DNA from: Streptococcus mutans
GTDB lineage: Bacteria; Bacillota; Bacilli; Lactobacillales; Streptococcaceae
NCBI RefSeq assembly: GCF_006739205.1
Contig: NZ_AP019720.1
Location: 1,736,001 to 1,800,000, forward strand
DNA: 64,000 nucleotides
Direction: 5' to 3'
In this document: piece after piece, positions 55,811-64,000 of the stretch
Layout: each line of letters opens with the position of its first letter
Position numbering within the stretch: the stretch's first letter is position 1
Program-made: the position numbers and the translations under genes
Notes under the pieces: generated by a model
Database searches by the model: none
Seen by the model: the letters and a program-made list of their open reading frames with translations, nothing else
Told to the model about the DNA's origin: nothing

Positions 55811-55839
55811 ATTATAATTCTTGAAAATGCTAACAACAA
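55811..55839 (-). promoter_or_regulatory. ulaA promoter with overlapping cre
   Basis: -35 TTGTTG (55839-55834), 17 bases, -10 TATAAT (55816-55811). On the plus strand TGAAAATGCTAACA (55822-55835) fits the cre consensus with one mismatch and covers the spacer, so CcpA would repress it. Confidence 0.72.
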
Positions 55840-55877
55840 GACCAATAATCACACATACAAGTGTTCACAATTGGACT
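55840..55877 (-). promoter_or_regulatory. Shared ula operator, ulaA copy
   Basis: On the minus strand AGTCCAATTGTGAACAC..G..TGTGT...TTGGTC ends directly at the -35. 29 of 38 bases match the ulaG copy. The position just upstream of the -35 is that of an activator. Confidence 0.75.
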
Positions 55878-56031
55878 ATAATTTTCTGCTTTTTAAATGA
55901 GTCGAAATTTAGAAGATATTCTTAATTTTTATCCAATTAAATTTTAAACATTAAAAGAAAGCTTCTTGGAATTCAACATAGAAGGAATTTTATTTGCAGT
56001 TATACAAATGGTTAAAATCGCACCAAATGAA

Positions 56032-56057
56032 AAAGAAGTCACACAAGCAACTTCTTT
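56032..56057 (-). terminator. purA terminator
   Basis: AAAGAAGT pairs with ACTTCTTT around a CACACAAGCA loop; T-rich on both sides. It lies 25 bases after the purA stop codon. Confidence 0.75.
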
Positions 56058-56081
56058 TTTATAGCATAAAAATTATTAACT

Positions 56082-57488
<1,407 letters not shown>

Positions 57489-57568
57489 TCAAGAAACGTA
57501 GCAAAGAATTGTCAGAAGGAGGGAATTTATTGTACACTATTACTATCTACAATGAAGCGAGGCAGCCT

Positions 57569-59833
57569 ATGCACATCAATCAATTATTACAGCATGCAAA
57601 TTCTGACTTACCCCTTCTTCAAGCTAATTTTGGTTTAGAAAGAGAAAGTCTCCGTATCAATAAAACAGACCACCGGCTAGCTCAGACACCTCATCCAACA
57701 GTACTGGGTTCTCGCCAGTTTCATCCTTATATTCAAACAGATTACAGTGAGTCTCAGATGGAACTAATCACGCCTGTCGCTCATTCCAGCAAGGAAGTCC
57801 TTCGTTTTTTAGGGGCTATTACTGATGTTGCAGAGCGCAGTATTGACCAAAACCAATACCTTTGGCCTTTGTCTATGCCACCTCAAATTACAGAAGACGA
57901 AATTGAAATTGCCCAGTTAGAAGATGACTTTGAATTTTCCTATCGTCAGTATTTAGATAAAAAATATGGAAAAATCCTGCAATCTATATCTGGCATTCAT
58001 TATAACATGGAGCTAGGTGCTGATTTAATGAATGAACTTTTTGAACTTAGCGGTTATCAGTCTTTCATTGACTTTAAAAATGACCTCTACTTAAAAGTGG
58101 CTCAGAATTTCTTAAACTATCGTTGGTTCCTGACCTACCTTTATGGGGCTAGTCCCTTGGCTGAAAAAGGATTTTTAAATGAAGAGCTCAGCCAAACTGT
58201 TCGCTCAATCCGAAACAGTCATTTAGGCTATGTCAATACTGATGATGTCAAGGTTCCTTTCGACAGTCTCGAAAATTATATCTCAAGTATTGAGCATTAT
58301 GTTAAAAGCGGTGCTCTATCAGCTGAAAAAGAATTCTATTCAGCTGTTCGTTTGCGTGGCAGTAAGCATAATCGTGACTATCTTACTAAAGGAATCACTT
58401 ATTTAGAATTTCGCTGTTTTGATCTTAATCCCTTCAATAATCGCGGCATTACGCAAGAAACCATTGACAGTGTCCATCTCTTTATCTTGGCCATGCTCTG
58501 GCTTGACACACCAAAAAAACTGAATCAAGCACTTGATAAGGCTCAAAAACTTAATGATAAAATTGCATTAAGCCATCCTCTGAAAAAATTACCAAAGGAG
58601 AACTCTGCTTCCCTTATTATAGAAGCAATGGAAGCCTTAATTAAACACTTTAAATTACCAAGTTACTATGATGATTTACTAATTGCTATCAAAAAACAAG
58701 TTGAAAATCCTAAGTTAACTCTAAGCGGCCGTCTTTTTGAGCATATTAAGCATGCCTCATTGGAGCATTTTGGACAGAAAAAAGGGCAAAATTATCATAA
58801 TTACGCTTGGCAAGATTATTATGCCCTCAAGGGCTATGAAAACATGGAATTGTCAACACAAATGCTGCTTTTTGATACCATCCAAAAAGGAATTCATTTT
58901 GAAATTTTAGATGAAAATGATCAATTTCTCAAACTGTGGCATAATGACCATATTGAATATGTCAAAAATGGCAACATGACTTCTAAAGATAACTACGTTA
59001 TCCCCCTAGCCATGGCCAATAAAGTGGTGACTAAAAAAATACTAAGAGAAAACGGCTACCCTGTCCCAGCAGGAGCTGAATTTGACAATAAAGACGAGGC
59101 CCTCCGCTATTATTCCCAAATCAAAAATAAACCTATTGTTGTTAAACCTAAGACAACCAATTTCGGACTTGGGATTTCTATTTTTGAAACAGCAGCCAGT
59201 CACAATGATTACGAAAAAGCACTTGACATTGCCTTTATTGAAGACTATTCGGTCCTTGTGGAAGAATTTATACCAGGAACAGAATACCGTTTCTTCATTC
59301 TGGACGGTAAATGTGAGGCTGTTCTCTTGCGGGTTGCGGCCAACGTCGTTGGAGACGGCCATAGTACTGTTCGGCAGCTCGTGGCACAAAAAAATAGGGA
59401 TCCTCTTCGTGGTCGGGAGCATCGCTCTCCACTTGAAATCATTGATCTCGGTGATATTGAATTACTGATGCTGCAGCAAGAAGGTTATACCCCAGAAGAC
59501 ATCTTACCAAAGGGCAAGAAGGTGAATCTTCGTGGTAATTCCAATATCTCAACTGGCGGCGATTCGATTGATGTGACAGAAACCATGGATCCTAGCTACA
59601 AAAAACTAGCAGCTAATATGGCGACAGCAATGGGAGCTTGGGTTTGTGGGGTGGATTTGATCATTCCAGATACCAACTTAAAAGCCAGCAAGGGAAAGCC
59701 AAACTGTACCTGCATTGAGCTCAATTTCAATCCATCCATGTATATGCATACCTATTGCTACCAAGGACCGGGACAAGTTATCACAGGCAAAATTCTAGCC
59801 AAGCTCTTTCCTGAAATAAGCACCAAGATATAA
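57569..59833 (+). CDS. gshAB: Bifunctional glutathione synthetase GshAB (GshF)
   Basis: About 754 residues from this ATG. The N-terminal two-thirds is a gamma-glutamylcysteine ligase (FGLERESLRINKTDHRLAQT, DYSESQMELITPV, SGIHYNMELG). The C-terminal third is an ATP-grasp glutathione synthetase domain (KPKTTNFGLGISIFE, VEEFIPGTEYRFFILDG, LNFNPSMYMH). It makes glutathione for oxidative defence. An AAGGAGGG at 57516-57523 is well placed for a TTG start at 57530, which would add 13 residues (YTITIYNEARQP). Which start is used is open. Confidence 0.95.
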   Translation: MHINQLLQHANSDLPLLQANFGLERESLRINKTDHRLAQTPHPTVLGSRQFHPYIQTDYSESQMELITPVAHSSKEVLRFLGAITDVAERSIDQNQYLWPLSMPPQITEDEIEIAQLEDDFEFSYRQYLDKKYGKILQSISGIHYNMELGADLMNELFELSGYQSFIDFKNDLYLKVAQNFLNYRWFLTYLYGASPLAEKGFLNEELSQTVRSIRNSHLGYVNTDDVKVPFDSLENYISSIEHYVKSGALSAEKEFYSAVRLRGSKHNRDYLTKGITYLEFRCFDLNPFNNRGITQETIDSVHLFILAMLWLDTPKKLNQALDKAQKLNDKIALSHPLKKLPKENSASLIIEAMEALIKHFKLPSYYDDLLIAIKKQVENPKLTLSGRLFEHIKHASLEHFGQKKGQNYHNYAWQDYYALKGYENMELSTQMLLFDTIQKGIHFEILDENDQFLKLWHNDHIEYVKNGNMTSKDNYVIPLAMANKVVTKKILRENGYPVPAGAEFDNKDEALRYYSQIKNKPIVVKPKTTNFGLGISIFETAASHNDYEKALDIAFIEDYSVLVEEFIPGTEYRFFILDGKCEAVLLRVAANVVGDGHSTVRQLVAQKNRDPLRGREHRSPLEIIDLGDIELLMLQQEGYTPEDILPKGKKVNLRGNSNISTGGDSIDVTETMDPSYKKLAANMATAMGAWVCGVDLIIPDTNLKASKGKPNCTCIELNFNPSMYMHTYCYQGPGQVITGKILAKLFPEISTKI

Positions 59834-59872
59834 TTATTATTGCATAGGCTTCCTTTCATTTTTACACTGTAA

Positions 59873-59924
59873 GAGGCTGGAACAGATACGCATGATTGCT
59901 GTCCCAGCCTCATTTTTTTATTTT
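59873..59924 (+). terminator. gshAB terminator
   Basis: GAGGCTGG..ACAG pairs with CTGT..CCAGCCTC (59873-59911), followed by ATTTTTTTATTTTT. Its loop GATACGCATGATTG is similar to the hairpin loop at 63804-63842. Confidence 0.88.
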
Positions 59925-59928
59925 TCAT

Positions 59929-60020
59929 CCAAATGTAAACTTACATTTGGGTGGATTTTTTAAATGATGGTCAAATGTAAACTTACATTTAGCTGATTTT
60001 TTTGATAATACCAAATGTAA
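59929..60020. repeat. Palindromic units repeated at about 41-base spacing
   Basis: CCAAATGTAAACTTACATTT continues to GG (59929-59950), recurs as CAAATGTAAACTTACATTT (59972-59990) and as a half unit CCAAATGTAA (60011-60020). Units are 42 and 40 bases apart, and each complete unit is followed by a T6-T7 run. It lies between convergent gshAB and aguC. It could be tandem terminators or spaced operators. Confidence 0.6.
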
Positions 60021-60302
60021 TATTCAAAGATTTCCCTGATTCCATTAATTCTGAGACTAGTATATTAAAGAGTGAGACAGATAGCAAGATTGCTGCGCAA
60101 TTATCATTTGAAGAATAAAGCAAAAGAGGAGTAAGACTAGAACTAACAAAGCCAGTTCCAGTCTTACTCCCAACCACTGCATCAAACTATTTTATAAAAG
60201 ACTCGTTCGAAAACCTATTTCCCATCTACTTGATTGACTTCTTTTTTGTCAGTTAGTCTTCAATGGTCGACAGGCCAGAATAGTTTGTTTCCAAACATCA
60301 TC
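60021..60302. other. Remainder of the gshAB / aguC convergent gap
   Basis: No gene supported. A 62-codon frame on the minus strand lies over the palindromes and has no ribosome site. A GACTAG..CTGGC-rich stretch near 60130-60170 forms weak hairpins. Confidence 0.45.
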
Positions 60303-61253
60303 TTAATTAGCCGTAATTTGTGTGCCACTTCCTTCTGAAATAACATTTGCTATATTTTCTAAAGAAGTAATAATGGCTTTTCCACTGGGATGTGCTTCAA
60401 CAAAGGCAATTGCTGCTTCTACTTTTGGTAGCATGCTACCTGCTGCAAATTGTTGTTGATCCTTCCATGCTTTTAGCTGACTTGCTGTTACTTTTTCTAA
60501 TTTTTCTTGATTAGGTTGACCATAATGAATATAAACATGATCAACACCAGTCAAAATAATAAATAAATCAGCTTTGATTTTTTCGGCCAATAATTGACTG
60601 GCAAAATCTTTATCAATAACAGCTTCCACACCCATTAATTCTTTTGTTTTAGGGTCTTCAATAACCGGAATGCCACCGCCACCTGCTGTAATAACAACAG
60701 CTCCTGTATTAAGCAAAGATTTTATCGTTGCTATTTCCTGAATGGCAATTGGCTTGGGAGAAGCAACTACTTTTCGCCAACCTCTGCCTGCATCTACTTT
60801 ATAAGTAGCACCAGTCATCTTTTCTTGCAAATAGGCTTCTTCCTCACTAAGAAAAGGACCGATGGGTTTACTGGGATGGTCAAAAGCGGGATCTTCAGCT
60901 GATACAAGTACTTCTGTTACCATAGACACAACTTCCTTATCAATGGATTGTTTCCTTAACTCATTGATTAAGGCATTTTGTAACCAATAACTAATGGAAC
61001 CTTCTGTCATGGCCACTAGGGTATCCAAGGGAAGCGCTGGATTGTCATAAGAATCAGCAGCTGTTTGTTGCAATAACAGATTACCTACCTGCGGACCATT
61101 CCCATGAGTAATGACTAAATCATCACCATTTTTAATGAATTGGACCAGATATTTGGCAGTCTGAGCCAATGCTGCCTGCTGTGCTTTGGCAGAAGCATCT
61201 CTAGACAAAATTGCATTTCCCCCTAATGCAATGACAATTTTTCTTTTTGCCAT
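60303..61253 (-). CDS. aguC: Carbamate kinase
   Basis: 316 residues. It converts carbamoyl phosphate and ADP to ATP, CO2 and ammonia, the energy-yielding end of agmatine breakdown. Segments: [54 protein letters not shown], and [15 protein letters not shown]. The start is preceded by a GGAG site. Confidence 0.95.
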   Translation of the reverse strand: MAKRKIVIALGGNAILSRDASAKAQQAALAQTAKYLVQFIKNGDDLVITHGNGPQVGNLLLQQTAADSYDNPALPLDTLVAMTEGSISYWLQNALINELRKQSIDKEVVSMVTEVLVSAEDPAFDHPSKPIGPFLSEEEAYLQEKMTGATYKVDAGRGWRKVVASPKPIAIQEIATIKSLLNTGAVVITAGGGGIPVIEDPKTKELMGVEAVIDKDFASQLLAEKIKADLFIILTGVDHVYIHYGQPNQEKLEKVTASQLKAWKDQQQFAAGSMLPKVEAAIAFVEAHPSGKAIITSLENIANVISEGSGTQITAN

Positions 61254-61284
61254 ACATTTTCTCCATTTTCACTGATTAATTAGT

Positions 61285-62394
61285 TTAAGTTGCAGGTTGC
61301 TGTTGTGTAATACAGTGAATATTGCCACCACCGTAAGCAATTTCTTCTGTTCTCACACCAACGACTTTTCTATCTGGAAACATTTCCTGTACCTGCTGTT
61401 TAGCTAGTTGATCATTTTCATCCCCATACTGCGGTAAAATAATCCCTCCATTAACAATCAAGAAATTCAAATAAGAGGCAATCGCCATTTCTCCTTCTTC
61501 ACGTGGAATACTGCCTTCAACATAGTCAATGGTTGCAGCTTCCTGCAGATAACAGGGTTCCTTGGTCACGCACATTTTATGAACCTTTAAAGGACGTCCC
61601 TTGGCATCTGTCTGTTGAGACAAGAAGTCATAAGCTGCTTTAGCTTCCTGATAAAAAGGATGTTCCTTATCATCTGTATAGATGCAGGCAACTTCCCCCG
61701 GACGAATAAAGCAGGCAACATCATCAATATGACCATTCGTTTCATAAGGATCAATGCCATCCTTGACCCAAAGAACCTTTTCACAATTAAGATAGTCCTT
61801 CAATTTATCTTCAATATCTTCTTTGGTCAGATGCGGATTACGACTAGGATGTAACAGACACATTTCTGTTACCAAAACGGTTCCTTCGCCATCCACATGG
61901 ATAGAACCTCCTTCAAGAACAAAATCTTTCGTTTTGTAAGAATCCACACCTTCTATTTCACAAACCTTACGTGCTACTAAAGCATCTTGGTCCCAAGGAA
62001 AATAAAGACCATCGACTAAGCCTCCCCAGGCATTGAATTCCCAATCAACCGCACGCAAATCTCCTTTGTCATTCACCAGAAATGTTGGACCACAGTCACG
62101 AATCCAAGCATCATCATTGGTCATTTCAATAATTCGAATATTATGACTACCCAATTCTGATACGCGAGCCAAAGCATTTTCATATTGCAGTGGCGGAACA
62201 CAAAGAGAGACAGGCTCGAACTCACTAATAGCCTCAGCTACTTCTAAAAAAGCCTTTTGAGCAGGTTTAGCTCCCAACCGCCAATTATCATTGCGCCAAG
62301 GCCAAAGCATCCAAATTTGTTTTTGTTTTTCAAATTCACCTGGCATTCTAAAGCCATCTTGTTTTGGAGTTGTATTTTTAATACGTTTTGCCAT
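61285..62394 (-). CDS. aguA: Agmatine deiminase
   Basis: 369 residues. It converts agmatine to N-carbamoylputrescine and ammonia. The catalytic Cys lies in GGGNIHCITQQQP at the C-terminus; NDDAWIRDCGPTF, LEGGSIHVDGEG and NGHIDDVACF provide the other active-site residues. The N-terminal basic MAKRIKNTTPKQDGF is usual. It sits in the order aguD-aguA-aguC. The released ammonia raises cytoplasmic pH, an acid-tolerance function in S. mutans. Confidence 0.96.
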   Translation of the reverse strand: MAKRIKNTTPKQDGFRMPGEFEKQKQIWMLWPWRNDNWRLGAKPAQKAFLEVAEAISEFEPVSLCVPPLQYENALARVSELGSHNIRIIEMTNDDAWIRDCGPTFLVNDKGDLRAVDWEFNAWGGLVDGLYFPWDQDALVARKVCEIEGVDSYKTKDFVLEGGSIHVDGEGTVLVTEMCLLHPSRNPHLTKEDIEDKLKDYLNCEKVLWVKDGIDPYETNGHIDDVACFIRPGEVACIYTDDKEHPFYQEAKAAYDFLSQQTDAKGRPLKVHKMCVTKEPCYLQEAATIDYVEGSIPREEGEMAIASYLNFLIVNGGIILPQYGDENDQLAKQQVQEMFPDRKVVGVRTEEIAYGGGNIHCITQQQPAT

Positions 62395-62403
62395 TTTCTT
62401 ACC

Positions 62404-63762
62404 TCATTTCTTTATTTTTTTGATGATAATAATAAGTTCACCTATCCCTATAAAAATAAGAGAACCAATTGTTATTGGTAATTTTGAAGCTAAAGTTTCA
62501 GAATCAAAAGCCAGTGGTAGAGCAGTAAAAATCAAGGAAATGATAATTAAAATCATTGGTAAAATAACAAGTAATCTCAAAAAACTATCATTGCCACTAA
62601 CCTTAAAAGGACGCGGTGTATCCGGATCTATTTTTCTCAACTTGAAAAATGCTGGAAATACAGGAACATAAGACAATAAAAACATGACTAAGTTTAAGGA
62701 GAAGAAAGCCCAGAATAAATCTTGATTGGGCAAAAATGGGGCAATAACAACCACAATGCTAGCAACAATACCATTAGCAAGAGCAGCACCAATTGGCATA
62801 TCTCTTTTGCGACTTCTTTTAGCAAAAAATTGGGGCATGTCTCCATTTTCTGCAGCATAAGAAGCTGTATTATTAACACCGAGAGACCAAGAAATCATAT
62901 TGCCAAACAAGGTCAATAAAAATAGAAAAGCCATGGTCATGATAAACCAACCGCCCGTTGAGCCTGTTAATAATTTAAAACTATCCATCATACCACTGCT
63001 GGTTGAAATCTTATCCGTTGGAATTGAGACGCCAATACCAAAAGCAGAAAAAATATAGATAGCTGCAATTACCAGACCTGCAACAATAATAGATTGAGGA
63101 ATTTGCTTTTTAGGATTTTCCATATCTCCTGCAAAAGTACAAATAACCTCAAAACCGAGCAGGTTAAAAATAATAACTGAAATATAAGAGAGACTGTTCA
63201 GATTAAAAGAAGGCAACAGTGACTTTAAGGTCATTTCATTTGCCATGCCCTTGGTCAGGGCCACATAAAGGCCCAAGCCACCAACAAGTAAGGCCAATAA
63301 CATTTTAATGACAGCTGCACCATTTAAAATCCAAATACTATCACTCACGGGATAAAAACTAATCCAAATAACCAGCCAAATAAAAATGAGTTCAACAATA
63401 ATAGCTGTAACAGTTGAAAAGTTGTGTCCAGTAACTGTTGTTAATAAACCCGGTGTCATAACTGCCAGAGAAGCTAGCCAGAGTGGAAAATTAATCCAAT
63501 AATACCAAGCCACTCGAGAGCCCCATTTATGACCAAAAGCCTTGGTCACCCAATCATAGATACCACCATCACCAATATAAGTTGTTCCCAATTCAGATGA
63601 AATCAAACCATAAGGTAGAAGAAAGGCAATTAATAAAAAGAGCCACCAAAAGAATTGAGAATTCCCAATAGCAGCTACCGGAGCAGCCGCTTCAGCAACA
63701 AAGACGACACAAATAACAGAAAGTACTGCACTAAATAAACTAAATTTTTTCTTTCCTTCCAT
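62404..63762 (-). CDS. aguD: Agmatine/putrescine antiporter
   Basis: 452 residues with about twelve membrane segments; APC superfamily. FSLFSAVLSVICVVFVAEAA and LPYGLISSELGTTYIGDGG in the first helices and FNLLGFEVICTFAGDMENPKKQ in the middle are typical. It exchanges external agmatine for putrescine. It lies between aguB and aguA. Confidence 0.93.
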   Translation of the reverse strand: MEGKKKFSLFSAVLSVICVVFVAEAAAPVAAIGNSQFFWWLFLLIAFLLPYGLISSELGTTYIGDGGIYDWVTKAFGHKWGSRVAWYYWINFPLWLASLAVMTPGLLTTVTGHNFSTVTAIIVELIFIWLVIWISFYPVSDSIWILNGAAVIKMLLALLVGGLGLYVALTKGMANEMTLKSLLPSFNLNSLSYISVIIFNLLGFEVICTFAGDMENPKKQIPQSIIVAGLVIAAIYIFSAFGIGVSIPTDKISTSSGMMDSFKLLTGSTGGWFIMTMAFLFLLTLFGNMISWSLGVNNTASYAAENGDMPQFFAKRSRKRDMPIGAALANGIVASIVVVIAPFLPNQDLFWAFFSLNLVMFLLSYVPVFPAFFKLRKIDPDTPRPFKVSGNDSFLRLLVILPMILIIISLIFTALPLAFDSETLASKLPITIGSLIFIGIGELIIIIKKIKK

Positions 63763-63803
63763 AGGTATCTTCCTTTCTTTTAAATAGGGAAGTTAGGAGT
63801 TTA

Positions 63804-63842
63804 GGACAGACATGATTGCGTATCAAGCATGGTAGTCTGTCC
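63804..63842 (-). other. Hairpin in the aguB-aguD gap
   Basis: GGACAGAC pairs with GTCTGTCC; the loop contains ATGATTGCGTATCAAGCAT, itself partly self-complementary. There is no T-run, so it is more likely an mRNA processing or stability element or a dispersed repeat than a terminator. It lies 18 bases after the aguB stop codon. Confidence 0.6.
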
Positions 63843-63859
63843 CATTCTCACATAATTAC

Positions 63860-64000
63860 CTATTCCGGCTTCAAAAAAGTTTCTAATTCTTCCTTAGCCT
63901 TTTCCTGCTTCACTAAATCATAAGGATTCTTTTCCCTATAATCCCTTAAAAGATAAACGAGCAATCCTCTAATGGAAGTCAAACGATTTTCTGCTTCGTC
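63860..64000 (-). CDS. aguB: Putrescine carbamoyltransferase, 5' end outside window
   Basis: Only the last 46 codons are visible: [40 protein letters not shown] and TFLKPE, then [18 protein letters not shown] is the C-terminal helix of carbamoyltransferases. The enzyme makes carbamoyl phosphate and putrescine from carbamoylputrescine. It is the upstream gene of the agu operon. Confidence 0.9.

Noticed and set aside
59042-59442. Frames overlapping gshAB on both strands
   Set aside because: Shadows of the ATP-grasp domain; gshAB itself is unmistakable.
59989-60177. 62-codon minus-strand frame in the gshAB/aguC gap
   Set aside because: It overlaps the palindromic units, lacks a ribosome site and has a low-complexity product.

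Overview
The window reads as about 64 kb of a Streptococcus mutans chromosome. It is AT-rich and has streptococcal signals (strong AGGAGG ribosome sites, extended -10 promoters, CcpA cre sites, a CiaR promoter, NiaR and ArgR-type operators). The gene order argG, niaXR, gltX, sorbitol operon, pgi, tgt, polA, tkt, nlmTE, ascorbate operon, purA, gshAB, agmatine operon is the one I recall, reversed, from about SMU.262 to SMU.334 of strain UA159. That assignment is from memory and unchecked. Nearly all genes lie on the minus strand; the plus-strand exceptions are gpsA-galU, one bacteriocin gene, gshAB and a small RNA. No tRNA, rRNA, insertion sequence, prophage or CRISPR array was seen.

Layout. 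1-12956: housekeeping genes (argG with an ArgR-type promoter, a niacin ECF component and its repressor NiaR, gltX, carbonic anhydrase, radA, dut, gpsA-galU, a rhomboid protease, fau1). 12957-15900: a CiaR-type promoter driving a probable csRNA, then two lysine-pathway genes (dapL, dapH) separated by a 755-base non-coding stretch full of hairpins and dispersed repeats. 15953-21880: a sorbitol PTS operon (srlD-gutR-gutM-srlA-srlE-srlB) ending in a decayed TalC-type aldolase gene. 21980-29735: pgi, the SRP RNA gene ffs, tadA, a few hypotheticals, tgt and an orphan double-glycine bacteriocin gene. 29737-37246: polA, then a LytTR regulator / DUF3021 membrane protein / ketopantoate-reductase-like operon (a LytTR regulatory system with an unusual third gene), an HXXEE membrane protein and an AraC regulator. 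37247-56081: tkt and the ascorbate regulon, split by a bacteriocin island. 56082-64000: purA, gshAB and the agmatine deiminase genes aguC, aguA, aguD and partial aguB.

How the parts work together. The ascorbate regulon is in two pieces: ulaG plus a PRD regulator on one side, ulaABCDEF on the other. The ulaG and ulaA promoters carry the same 38-base element directly upstream of the -35, so they are probably still one regulon, activated by the PRD protein. Between the pieces lie nlmT and nlmE, the exporter for double-glycine peptides (mutacins, probably CSP), and about 4 kb of bacteriocin and immunity-type genes. This island is a genetic scrapyard: three copies of one promoter/leader/immunity cassette, a deletion scar, two bacteriocin reading frames shifted by exact 7-base and 11-base tandem duplications, and one bacteriocin gene whose start codon has become ATA. 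It looks like active turnover of bacteriocin genes beside a conserved exporter.
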